NCBI GenBank assembly: GCA_946414435.1
Contig: CAMKOM010000004.1
Span: forward strand, 101,726-165,725
Source of the DNA: an uncultured Bacteroidota bacterium
GTDB taxonomy: Bacteria > Bacteroidota > Bacteroidia > Bacteroidales > SZUA-534
DNA: 64,000 nt
Direction of reading: 5' to 3'
A program made the position numbers and the translations under genes. The notes beneath the pieces are model-generated. The model saw only the letters and a list, made by a program, of their open reading frames with translations, searched no databases and had not been told where the DNA came from. Shown piece by piece: positions 55,890 through 64,000 of this stretch. Each line of letters starts with the position of its first letter. The stretch's first letter is position 1.

Positions 55890-58800
55890 CACCATTGAAT
55901 TGTTTAAATCTCGGCTCGACAAATTCATCAACAAACACTATAAACGTTTATTGATCAGAGGACTGTGTTTGACAGTCGGCACAACAATTCTTTCGGTCAT
56001 TTTATTTTCAACATTAGAACTCTTATTTAATTTTTCGTCTGCAGTCAGGTGCTTTTTACTATTGCTAATTGTTGCTTCAAGCCTGGCGTTGTTCATTCCT
56101 AAAATTTTGGTTCCGTTATTAAAGCTGTTTGGTTTTATGAAACGGATGTCATATTCAACAGCATGCCGGCTGATACAAACCAAATGCAGCAAGTTAAAAG
56201 ATGTTCTTACAAACATTATTGAGCTTTCCAGATTACAACAAACTGATTTGGTGAAGGCAAGCATTGAACAAAAAATTGAGCTAACCCAGTCAACAGACTT
56301 CGAAAAACTGATAAATTACAAATCTAATAAACTGATTATCTATTGTTTATTTTCTATAGTGTTCTTTACCACTTTAGTATTTTCGGTTCCGTCAATTTTC
56401 AGCAAAGGAACTTTAAATATTGTCCATTTTTATAGACAAAAAGCTGAAAATCAACAATTTCTCATATTTTTAGATGAGTCTTCGCTTGTAGTTGAGCAGG
56501 GTAATGATTTATTGGTTGAAGCAACAACCCGCGGCAACTATATGACAGACGAAATGTTTGTTAGCTTTCATAGCAATGAGTTTGTGATGCAGCAGATAAA
56601 CGATACCACCTTTACCTATTTGTTCAAAAACGTCAATAACAACTTTTCTTTCAATATCAAAACCAACTTCTTTCAATCGAAGACTTATCAAGTTAAAGTT
56701 CTTCGCGTGCCAACCATAACCAACTATAGCACAGAAGTTTATTATCCTAAATACATCAATCGCCGTGACACAATAATCAATAACCAAAACATTTTAATTG
56801 TTCCACAAGGAACATTCTTGGTTCAGAACTTCTACGGTAATAACATTGATACTTTGTCGATGATTTCGTTACATGATTCAACAACGACACAAATTTCAGG
56901 AAGCAGCCCGTTCGTTTTTAAAACAAAAATTTATAAAAGCAAGAATTTGAGAACTGTGGTTTCCAACCAAGATGTTGAACGTGTCTTTATCGATTTCAAG
57001 ATAGTATCTGTTTCTGATGAATATCCGCAGATTAGTGTTGTAAAAACCGAGGAACAAGACACACAGTCTGGAATCACTTTCAGCGGTTCAATAAAGGACG
57101 ATTATGGTTTCACAAAACTTCTGTTGTACGTGTCTGGCAACGAAACAAACGACACTTTGCAGATACCCATCTATAACAACATTACGTCTCAACAAATATT
57201 TTATAATTATCAGGCAGACATCACTTCCGACATTTATGATAAGTCCATCTCGTTTTGTTTCGAACTATATGACAACGATGGGGTAAACGGGCCTAAATAT
57301 GTCAGGTCAGAAATATTTGATCATATTGTTAAATCAATTTCAAACCAGACGGCCGAGAAAGAAATCAAGTATTCTGATTTGTTCACTAGGCTTGAAACAA
57401 CGAAACAATTGTCGGATGAAATAGAGTTAGAAATTGCTGAATTAAGGAAAAAACTCATCAACGATAATCTGACTGAATGGGAAAAAAATAGTATGCTTCA
57501 GCAAATCAATAATAAAACCAATCAGTTGCAGGATTTGTTGAACAATATTGCAAAGGACCAAAAGTCCATTGAAAACACTTTCACTAATAGTCAGCAAATT
57601 ATTGAAAAACAAAATCTTATTTCAGAAATGTTGAATAGTTTGATTGACGATGAGTTAAAACAAATTCTAAAAGAATTGTCGGAGCTTGCATCCGAAAACC
57701 GACAACATTACAACAACATCTCAGAAGACCTGAAACGTGATTTTGGAAATCTTGAAAAGGAAGTAGACAAGAATATTGAGTTGCTTAAGAAATTAAAAAT
57801 AGAAGAAAGCATTAACCAGGTGGCTGATAACCTGAATGTGCTTTCTGAAAAACAACAGTCTCTGTCGTCACAGTTTAAGAATGATTCTGTTGCAAGTGAC
57901 CTGAACAGACAAAAGAAATTTTTTGATGATTTAAAAGAGCAATATCAAAAGTTGACTGACGATAATAAACAGTTGGATCGACCATTCAATATCACAGATT
58001 ATAATGATGAATTTGAGCAGATAGAAAACAACTTTAATTCTGAAAGTCAACAACTTGATAGTGAAAGCCAACAAAATTTTGAGAACATGGCAAAGGACAA
58101 TGCCGAGAAGCTTAAAAAACTTTCCGAAAACATGAAACAGATGTTTGAATCCAGCAAGGCCGAGTCAGCTGCTGAAGATGCTGATGATTTACGTCAAGTT
58201 TTAGATAATTTGTTCGAAGTGTCTTTTGCTCAGGAACATATAATTACGGAATATGAAAGAGTTACTTTCAACAATCCGCTTTATCAAGAAAGAATTTTGG
58301 CACAGTCGCAGCTTGTTGATAATTTCAAAGTGGTGCGCGATAGTTTGTATAATCTTTCCCGGCGCACCGTTTATCTCGGCAATCATATTTCGAAAGCAGC
58401 CTATCTTATCGAAGATGGAATGATGGAATCGTGTGTTCAACTTCAGGAACGCAATACTTCCAAAGCAAATCGTAGTCAGCGCGAAGCTTTAAGAAATGCT
58501 AATGATCTGATACTTATTCTTTCCGAGTCGTTGAAGAATATTGAGAACAGTGCGTCAGGTGCCAGCGGAAAATCATCAAAGAAACGCAAACAGAAACCAA
58601 AGCAACAGCAAGACAGTCAGCAACTTTCAGAGATGCGCAGTGCACAGGAATCAATGAAAAACCAGTTGCGCGATTTACTCAATCAGATGAAGTCGGGGGA
58701 GTCTGCCGAAACCAATAAAGAATTAGCTAAAATGCTGATGCAAAATGAAATATATCAACAAATGCTTGAGCAGATGATGCGAAACGCCGATATTGACGGC

Positions 58801-59142
58801 CAGACGGCCAAACTTTTGCAGGAAGCAAAAAAACTTATGGAAAAAACACACTCAGAATTTGCCAATAAAAAGCTGTCAATTCAGACCGTTATGCGTCAGC
58901 AAAACATTGTAACTAAGCTACTTGAAGCAGAGAATGCCGAGGCCGAACGAGACACTGACAACAACCGAAAATCGACCACCGCAAAAAATATTGATGGAAA
59001 AAAACCTAATAATTTGCAAGAAGACATTATTTTTGAAAAAAATATGGATGTTTTAAAACAGACAAATTTGAAACTGAATTCGTTCTATAAAGCGAAATAT
59101 GAAGAGTACCTTAACAGTGTAAACAATGGAAACAATGAATAA
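55882..59142 (+). CDS. Large membrane protein with coiled coils (DUF4175-like)
   Basis: A 1086-residue protein. Membrane spans at about 25-45, 52-72 and 150-172 precede a periplasmic beta-rich part (180-470) and a long helical, Gln/Glu/Asn-rich coiled-coil region (500-1070). Motifs such as NVLSEKQQSLSSQF and the run QNEIYQQMLEQMM are seen. Layout and position just before a RsbW-like ATPase, ybeY and mnmG match DUF4175-like Bacteroidota proteins; no enzymatic motif. Starts eight bases before the EnvC-like stop and ends 17 bases inside the next gene. Unusually AT-rich. Confidence 0.65.
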   Translation: MNDTIELFKSRLDKFINKHYKRLLIRGLCLTVGTTILSVILFSTLELLFNFSSAVRCFLLLLIVASSLALFIPKILVPLLKLFGFMKRMSYSTACRLIQTKCSKLKDVLTNIIELSRLQQTDLVKASIEQKIELTQSTDFEKLINYKSNKLIIYCLFSIVFFTTLVFSVPSIFSKGTLNIVHFYRQKAENQQFLIFLDESSLVVEQGNDLLVEATTRGNYMTDEMFVSFHSNEFVMQQINDTTFTYLFKNVNNNFSFNIKTNFFQSKTYQVKVLRVPTITNYSTEVYYPKYINRRDTIINNQNILIVPQGTFLVQNFYGNNIDTLSMISLHDSTTTQISGSSPFVFKTKIYKSKNLRTVVSNQDVERVFIDFKIVSVSDEYPQISVVKTEEQDTQSGITFSGSIKDDYGFTKLLLYVSGNETNDTLQIPIYNNITSQQIFYNYQADITSDIYDKSISFCFELYDNDGVNGPKYVRSEIFDHIVKSISNQTAEKEIKYSDLFTRLETTKQLSDEIELEIAELRKKLINDNLTEWEKNSMLQQINNKTNQLQDLLNNIAKDQKSIENTFTNSQQIIEKQNLISEMLNSLIDDELKQILKELSELASENRQHYNNISEDLKRDFGNLEKEVDKNIELLKKLKIEESINQVADNLNVLSEKQQSLSSQFKNDSVASDLNRQKKFFDDLKEQYQKLTDDNKQLDRPFNITDYNDEFEQIENNFNSESQQLDSESQQNFENMAKDNAEKLKKLSENMKQMFESSKAESAAEDADDLRQVLDNLFEVSFAQEHIITEYERVTFNNPLYQERILAQSQLVDNFKVVRDSLYNLSRRTVYLGNHISKAAYLIEDGMMESCVQLQERNTSKANRSQREALRNANDLILILSESLKNIENSASGASGKSSKKRKQKPKQQQDSQQLSEMRSAQESMKNQLRDLLNQMKSGESAETNKELAKMLMQNEIYQQMLEQMMRNADIDGQTAKLLQEAKKLMEKTHSEFANKKLSIQTVMRQQNIVTKLLEAENAEAERDTDNNRKSTTAKNIDGKKPNNLQEDIIFEKNMDVLKQTNLKLNSFYKAKYEEYLNSVNNGNNE

Positions 59143-59530
59143 GGAATTGGTTATTAAGTCGAAACTTGAGAATATGCCGCTTGTCGAAAATTTTATCGAT
59201 GAGGTTTCTGTTTGTTTGTCAATAGTTTCCGAATTGTATGGAAATTTATTGATTTCGACAATTGAAGCTGTTACCAACGCAATTGTGCACGGAAACGAAA
59301 ACAACCCCGATAAACTTGTGCATATCAATGTTGAAGGCAAGGAACATACTATCAATGTGAAAGTTGCCGACGAGGGAAAAGGATTTAACGTTGATGTGGT
59401 TCCTGATCCGACCAAACCAGATTACATAGAAAAACCGAACGGCCGCGGTATCTTTCTTATGAAGAATCTTGCTGACAAGGTGATATTCGACAAAAATGGT
59501 TCAGTTGTAACATTAACATTCAATATTTAA
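59126..59530 (+). CDS. RsbW/SpoIIAB-like ATP-binding protein
   Basis: A 134-residue GHKL ATPase domain alone: N-box ISTIEAVTNAIVHGNEN, DEGKGFNV (G1) and GRGIFLMKNLADKV (G2). Such small proteins are anti-sigma-factor kinases or partners of STAS proteins. No anti-anti-sigma or sigma gene is adjacent. It overlaps the DUF4175-like gene by 17 bases, and the ybeY start follows its stop directly, so it is translationally linked to both. Confidence 0.85.
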   Translation: METMNKELVIKSKLENMPLVENFIDEVSVCLSIVSELYGNLLISTIEAVTNAIVHGNENNPDKLVHINVEGKEHTINVKVADEGKGFNVDVVPDPTKPDYIEKPNGRGIFLMKNLADKVIFDKNGSVVTLTFNI

Positions 59531-59531
59531 G

Positions 59532-59945
59532 GTGATTAACATTTTTTTTGAAGAGATTGACGAGTTCAAATTCGATAATCTGCACGTTGAGGAGAACATC
59601 GAAAAACTGATAGAAAACGAAAACCGCACTCTTGGCGAGGTCAACTATATTCTTTGTTCAGATCCTTATCTTCTCGAAATCAATCGCCAATACCTTAAAC
59701 ACGATTATTATACTGATGTAATCTCGTTCGATTACTGCGAGGACAATGTCATATCGGGCGATATTTTTATCAGTGTCGATACTGTAGCCGCCAATGCAAA
59801 GGAATATGGCGTAACTTTTGAAAAAGAGTTGGCGCGGGTAATGATTCACGGCGTGTTGCATTTTATTGGTTACAACGACAAGGCCGAAGACGAAATACCA
59901 GTAATGCGTGCCAAAGAAAACCAGTATCTTTCTTTATTTGATTAA
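59532..59945 (+). CDS. ybeY: Endoribonuclease YbeY
   Basis: Single-strand endoribonuclease for 16S rRNA maturation and ribosome quality control. The 137 residues show [26 protein letters not shown] and [16 protein letters not shown]. In the zinc motif the third ligand position is Asp (GYND) instead of His, which I recall as usual for Bacteroidota. GTG start. Confidence 0.94.
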   Translation: MINIFFEEIDEFKFDNLHVEENIEKLIENENRTLGEVNYILCSDPYLLEINRQYLKHDYYTDVISFDYCEDNVISGDIFISVDTVAANAKEYGVTFEKELARVMIHGVLHFIGYNDKAEDEIPVMRAKENQYLSLFD

Positions 59946-59947
59946 AA

Positions 59948-61810
59948 ATGCTGCCTGAATACGATGTGATTGTTGTTGGTGGCGGTCATGCTGGATGTGA
60001 GGCTGCTGCCGCTGCCGCGAATATGGGTTCGCGGACACTTCTGATAACCATGGATATGACCAAATTTGGTTGTATGTCGTGTAATCCGGCCATTGGCGGA
60101 ATCGCAAAAGGTCAGATAGTGAAGGAAATTGATGCCATGGGTGGATACACAGGAATTGTCACCGACAAATCAGCTATCCAATATCGTATGCTGAACCGCT
60201 CAAAAGGCCCTGCCATGTGGAGCCCGCGGGCCCAGTGCGACCGTTCACTCTTTTCTCTCGCTTGGCGCGAAATGCTCGAAAACACACCGAATCTCGATTT
60301 GTTTCAAGACTCGGTTGTAGAGTTGATAACCGAATCGGGACGTGTGGCAGGAGTTAAAACACAAATAGGGTTTGAGTTCAAATCGCGGACTGTTGTGCTC
60401 ACCAACGGTACTTTCCTGAACGGTCTGATGCACATCGGACGCACACAGTTTGTTGGTGGCCGTTATTCTGAATTACCGTCGCTCGGACTGACAGAAAACC
60501 TGGTGAAGCTCGGATTTAAAACCGGACGAATGAAAACAGGAACACCCGCCCGAATCGACGGACGCACCATCGATTTCAGCAAATGTACTGTTCAAGAAGG
60601 TGATGCCGACCCGTATTTTTTCAGCTATTCAACCGAAAAACCTTATCACGACCATCAAATACCTTGCTATATAACTCGCACAAATACAGCTGTGCACGAT
60701 GAGTTACGTAAAGGATTTGACGAATCACCCATTTTCAATCATACCATTGTTGGTGTGGGGCCGCGCTATTGCCCCAGCATCGAGAGCAAGCTCGTCACAT
60801 TCAGCGACAAGGACTCTCACCAGCTTTTCCTTGAACCGGAAGGCTTCAGCACCCACGAATATTACATCAATGGTTTTTCATCATCGTTGCCATGGCAAGT
60901 GCAGTATAATGCCATTCACCTGATACCAGGACTTGAAAATGCAAAGATTTATCGTCCGGGATATGCAATTGAATATGATTACTTTCAGCCCACGCAACTA
61001 AAAGCAACACTTGAAACAAAAATCATTGCCGGTTTGTTCTTTGCCGGACAGATAAACGGCACCACCGGATATGAAGAAGCCGCCGCTCAAGGATTGATGG
61101 CCGGCATCAATGCACATCTGCAAAGTGCAGGCGCCGAGCCGTTCGTGCTCAAGCGTAATGAGGCTTACATTGGTGTCTTAATCGACGACCTTATCTGTAA
61201 GGGTGTAGATGAACCTTATCGCATGTTCACCAGCCGCGCCGAATACCGCATGTTGCTTCGCCAAGATAATGCCGATGAGCGTCTGACCGAAAAATCGTAC
61301 AATATAGGCTTGGCACGCCGCGAACAACTCGATCGTTACAATGCCAAACGTGCCGCCATCGACTCTTTGGTTGAGTACCTTTCAAAAAACAACATTCGTG
61401 CGGAGCAAGCCAACAAGTTCCTTGCGGAACACGAAAGTTCTGAAATAACCGAAAGCGTCAAATACTCACAAATACTTTCTCGCCCAAGCATCCAGCTCAC
61501 TGACATGATCGGCAGCATCGAACAGCTCTCAACGTTTGTTGGCACTAGCCGCGATGTGTTGGAAGGCGCCGAGTTCAAAATCAAATATTCGGGTTACATA
61601 GAGCGCGAGAAGAACAACGCCGACAAACTCAAGAAACTCGAGAACCTGCGCATCCCCGAAGGTTTCGACTACTCAAAGCTGCAATCCATAACCACCGAAG
61701 CACGCAGCAAACTCGCAAAGTACCAGCCGGCAACCATCGGCCAGGCATCGCGCATTTCCGGTGTAAGCCCCAACGACATCAACGTCCTGCTCGTCTATTT
61801 CGGACGATAA
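59948..61810 (+). CDS. mnmG: tRNA uridine-5-carboxymethylaminomethyl enzyme MnmG
   Basis: FAD-dependent subunit that, with MnmE, makes the cmnm5U wobble modification. The 620 residues start with the dinucleotide motif [16 protein letters not shown] (residues 9-24), followed by [19 protein letters not shown] with the conserved cysteine, [11 protein letters not shown] and [11 protein letters not shown]. The C-terminal MnmE-binding helices end in [17 protein letters not shown]. Last gene of the nine-gene run; only two bases separate it from ybeY. Its stop codon is followed at once by a parS-like site. Confidence 0.97.
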   Translation: MLPEYDVIVVGGGHAGCEAAAAAANMGSRTLLITMDMTKFGCMSCNPAIGGIAKGQIVKEIDAMGGYTGIVTDKSAIQYRMLNRSKGPAMWSPRAQCDRSLFSLAWREMLENTPNLDLFQDSVVELITESGRVAGVKTQIGFEFKSRTVVLTNGTFLNGLMHIGRTQFVGGRYSELPSLGLTENLVKLGFKTGRMKTGTPARIDGRTIDFSKCTVQEGDADPYFFSYSTEKPYHDHQIPCYITRTNTAVHDELRKGFDESPIFNHTIVGVGPRYCPSIESKLVTFSDKDSHQLFLEPEGFSTHEYYINGFSSSLPWQVQYNAIHLIPGLENAKIYRPGYAIEYDYFQPTQLKATLETKIIAGLFFAGQINGTTGYEEAAAQGLMAGINAHLQSAGAEPFVLKRNEAYIGVLIDDLICKGVDEPYRMFTSRAEYRMLLRQDNADERLTEKSYNIGLARREQLDRYNAKRAAIDSLVEYLSKNNIRAEQANKFLAEHESSEITESVKYSQILSRPSIQLTDMIGSIEQLSTFVGTSRDVLEGAEFKIKYSGYIEREKNNADKLKKLENLRIPEGFDYSKLQSITTEARSKLAKYQPATIGQASRISGVSPNDINVLLVYFGR

Positions 61811-61826
61811 TGTTCCACGTGAAACA
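61811..61826. promoter_or_regulatory. parS: parS-like chromosome partition site
   Basis: TGTTCCACGTGAAACA matches the parS consensus TGTTNCACGTGAAACA at every fixed position and is a 16-base near-palindrome. It begins at the first base after the mnmG stop. The ParB gene is not in this window. Confidence 0.75.
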
Positions 61827-61906
61827 TTTATTTTAGGTAATAGCACACATTTTACTGATACACAAACATTTATCCATAAATAAACAAGATTTTTTGTTGT
61901 GGAACC

Positions 61907-61930
61907 GTAGGGACGTGGCGTGCCGCGTCC
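61907..61930. repeat. REP-like hairpin, copy 2
   Basis: GTAGGGACGTGGCGTGCCGCGTCC; GGACGTGGC pairs with GCCGCGTCC (one wobble) across a two-base loop. Same element as at 47482. Confidence 0.6.
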
Positions 61931-62029
61931 GCATAAAACCCAACGCCTTGCGTCCGAAAAAAATAAATCTTTGTAAAAAAGCCCCGCATCTCAACAGAAA
62001 CGCCCCCATAAATCATTGTAAATCATATT

Positions 62030-62068
62030 GTAGAGACGATGTATACATCGTCTCTGCATCGTCTCTAC
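62030..62068. repeat. Palindromic repeat with two alternative arms
   Basis: GAGACGATGTA and TACATCGTCTC form a perfect palindrome (62033-62054). A second copy of the right arm, CATCGTCTCTAC (62057-62068), is fully complementary to GTAGAGACGATG (62030-62041), so two hairpins compete. Confidence 0.6.
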
Positions 62069-62195
62069 ACCATTTCAACCACACCGCACATTTTTTATCC
62101 AACGCCATCCATAAAAATATTTTCCTATTTTTACCCCAACTAAACCATTATCCAATTCTAATAAAAACGCATGTAAACCACTAAAAATCAAATAA

Positions 62196-64000
62196 ATGAA
62201 ACGTATTTTGCTATTCTTATGCGCCGTAATGCTCACCGCACAGGCTTGGGCAGCTACAACTTTCACTGTTGGCAACCTGAAATACACCGTAACCGACGAA
62301 ACAAACCTTTATGTTTCAGTTGGCAATGGCTCTACACAACCTACAGGTGAACTTGAAATTCCTTCAACAGTCAAAAACGGTAGCAAAACTTATACGGTTG
62401 CAAGCATTGTCAGCGATGCGTTCCTATTTTGCAGTGGTCTTAAATCAGTCACCATTCCCAATTCTGTTACAAGCATTGGCAGCCATGCGTTCTATTATTG
62501 CAGCGGCCTGACATCAGTCACCATTGGCAATTCTGTTACAAGCATTGGCGACTGTGCGTTCACTTATTGCAGCGGCCTAACAACAGTCACCATTCCCAAT
62601 TCAGTTAGAAGCATTGGCAGCGATGCGTTCTCAGGTTGCAACAGCCTTACATCAGTCACCATTCCCAATACGGTTACAAGCATTGACAGCTATGCATTCT
62701 CAGGTTGCAACAGCCTTACGTCCGTCACCATTCCCAATTCTGTTACAAGCATTGGCATCGGTGCGTTCGCTTATTGCAGCGGCCTAACAACAGTCACCAT
62801 TGGCAATTCGGTTACAAGCATTGGCAGCTCTGCGTTCAAAGGTTGCAGCAGCCTGACATCAATCACCATTCCCAATTCTGTTACAAGCATTGACTACGAT
62901 GCGTTCTTTGGTTGCAGCGGCCTTACATCAGTCACCATTCCCAATTCTGTTACAAGCATTGGCAACTATGCGTTCAAAGGTTGCAGCGGCCTAACATCCG
63001 TCACCATTCCCAAATCAGTTATAAGTATCGGTAGTGGTGCATTCGATGATTGCAACAACGCAACTTTGTATTGCGAATGTGAGGAAACATCAAAACCATC
63101 AAGGTGGAATGCTGATTGGGACGCACAAACAAAATGGGGTTGCATGGTGGTAACTGTAGAAGCAACTGAAGGTGTGATAGTAGAGATAACAGGTGGAAAC
63201 TATGAATTAATAGATGACAATGGGGCACTATGGTTTTTAAAAGATGCTGTAGCCCCGATGGTTACGATAACGTATAAACTAGGTACTGGTTACCATTGGG
63301 GAGAAGGTGCAGGTGAAAAAATAAACACGCGATTGCCTATCATTATAAATGAAACGGTTACTGAAAGTGACACTTACTACTCACAAGCGAGAACACTGAA
63401 ATGTGAAGAAATGTTAGATGCAGCAGTACCCTCCACTTGTACCGAGTCAGGCAGAACAGCAGGTAAACATTGCACCGTTTGCAATGCCGTATTAGAAGGT
63501 TTGGAAGAAATACCTGCCACTGGTCACACTTACAACAACACCATTACCAAACCAACTTGCACCACAGTTGGCTACATCACACACACTTGTTCTGTTTGTG
63601 AGTATACATATAACTCAGACACAGTTGCAGCAAAAGGTCACGCGCCAGACAGCATTGAATTTGAAAACATTATCCCTGCAACTTGTACCGTTGCCGGTTC
63701 AAAAGATTCAGTGGTTTACTGCTCTGTTTGCCAAAATGAGTTGCTGCGCGATACTAAAGAAATTGCCGCTACCGGCCACACCGAAGTTGCAGACGCCGCC
63801 GTGGCTGCCACCTGCATCGCAGCAGGCAAGACTGAAGGCAAGCACTGTTCGGTTTGCAATGAAATTCTTGTGGCGCAGGAAGAAATCCCCGCTTTGGGCC
63901 ACGAGTTCAAAACCTACACATTCGACAACAACGCCACCACCGAATCCGACGGCACCGAGACGGCCACCTGTGAGCGCGGTTGCGGCGCAACCGACACCCG
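62196..64000 (+). CDS. BspA-type leucine-rich-repeat surface protein (cut by window edge)
   Basis: The frame is open from ATG 62196 to the last base, 601 codons. A signal peptide ([16 protein letters not shown]) leads into nine or so BspA-type LRR units of 23 residues ([23 protein letters not shown]), encoded by 69-base repeats at about 62,400-63,055. A linker follows, then at least four CX9-11CX2CX13-15H units and the start of an [12 protein letters not shown] element. The last part matches the C-terminus of the 24.5-kb protein, so a T9SS sorting domain probably lies beyond the edge (inference). Likely an adhesin or surface-exposed protein. Confidence 0.82.
   Translation, partial: MKRILLFLCAVMLTAQAWAATTFTVGNLKYTVTDETNLYVSVGNGSTQPTGELEIPSTVKNGSKTYTVASIVSDAFLFCSGLKSVTIPNSVTSIGSHAFYYCSGLTSVTIGNSVTSIGDCAFTYCSGLTTVTIPNSVRSIGSDAFSGCNSLTSVTIPNTVTSIDSYAFSGCNSLTSVTIPNSVTSIGIGAFAYCSGLTTVTIGNSVTSIGSSAFKGCSSLTSITIPNSVTSIDYDAFFGCSGLTSVTIPNSVTSIGNYAFKGCSGLTSVTIPKSVISIGSGAFDDCNNATLYCECEETSKPSRWNADWDAQTKWGCMVVTVEATEGVIVEITGGNYELIDDNGALWFLKDAVAPMVTITYKLGTGYHWGEGAGEKINTRLPIIINETVTESDTYYSQARTLKCEEMLDAAVPSTCTESGRTAGKHCTVCNAVLEGLEEIPATGHTYNNTITKPTCTTVGYITHTCSVCEYTYNSDTVAAKGHAPDSIEFENIIPATCTVAGSKDSVVYCSVCQNELLRDTKEIAATGHTEVADAAVAATCIAAGKTEGKHCSVCNEILVAQEEIPALGHEFKTYTFDNNATTESDGTETATCERGCGATDT
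62401..63057 (+). repeat. 69-base coding tandem repeats (LRR)
   Basis: The core CACCATTCCCAATTCTGTTA recurs every 69 bases, with variants such as CACCATTGGCAATTC. Nine units plus a partial first one can be read. Confidence 0.85.

Larger units (their letters stand above)
61811..62195. other. Intergenic region with parS-like site and palindromic repeats
   Basis: 385 bases without a gene. It holds the parS-like site (61811-61826), a REP-like hairpin (61907-61930) and a long palindromic element (62030-62068). Three TTATCC words (61870, 62095, 62148) resemble partial DnaA boxes. Confidence 0.7.

Noticed and set aside
62401..63057. CRISPR-like array
   Set aside because: The 69-base repeats are in frame, lack unique spacers and encode LRR units.

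Overview
The window is a 64-kb chromosomal segment of a member of the Bacteroidota, most likely an anaerobic Bacteroidales. Three lines of evidence point there. Type IX secretion system (T9SS) genes porZ, porQ and sprA are present, along with secreted proteins carrying T9SS type A sorting domains. Bacteroidota-specific families such as DUF4271, DUF4292 and a DUF4175-like protein occur. Promoters fit the Bacteroidota pattern TTTG-N19-20-TAnnTTTG, usually without Shine-Dalgarno sequences. Two rubrerythrins suggest an anaerobe that meets oxygen. I saw no rRNA, tRNA, transposase, phage gene or CRISPR array.

Layout. 0-8.5 kb: the end of an AsmA-like protein, a tRNA-dihydrouridine synthase, a large ABCG-like transporter, and porZ-recO, mostly on the minus strand. 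8.5-13.5 kb: yidD, a Gfo/Idh/MocA-like protein, a polyprenyl-phosphate sugar transferase, a small secreted protein and pgk. 13.5-24.3 kb: a sensor kinase, then an operon-like set (AsmA protein, thioredoxin-fold protein, lipoprotein), a preQ0/queuosine cluster (queE, queD, queC, queF), a family 2 glycosyltransferase and an MltF-like transglycosylase, all minus. 24.4-37.7 kb: a 1322-residue T9SS cargo, then the ruvA-sprA-porQ operon. 37.8-49.5 kb: rubrerythrin pair, ftsB/divIC-like gene, dnaN, DUF4271-hemD, a PafA-like phosphatase, a secreted-protein pair, tsaC, upp and recA. 50.3-61.8 kb: one tightly packed nine-gene plus-strand run (flippase, dut, TPR protein, DUF4292 lipoprotein, EnvC-like factor, DUF4175-like protein, RsbW-like ATPase, ybeY, mnmG). 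61.8-64 kb: a repeat-bearing spacer with a parS-like site and a BspA-type leucine-rich-repeat protein that runs off the edge.

How it fits together. The T9SS genes build the outer-membrane translocon and attachment machinery, and at least two genes here (24.5 and 44.9 kb) encode its cargo. The third secreted protein (62.2 kb) shares a Cys/His module with them. Both T9SS loci are transcriptionally tied to DNA recombination genes (ruvA with sprA, recO with porZ). The que genes make preQ0/preQ1 for tRNA queuosine.

The most noteworthy signals are: a perfect match to the parS consensus starting at the first base after mnmG; a compact H-type pseudoknot, possibly a preQ1 sensor, filling the predicted leader of queF; and a CX9-11CX2CX13-15H module repeated in three secreted proteins. 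The window is mostly core genome, and I did not find a clear new defence or mobile system.
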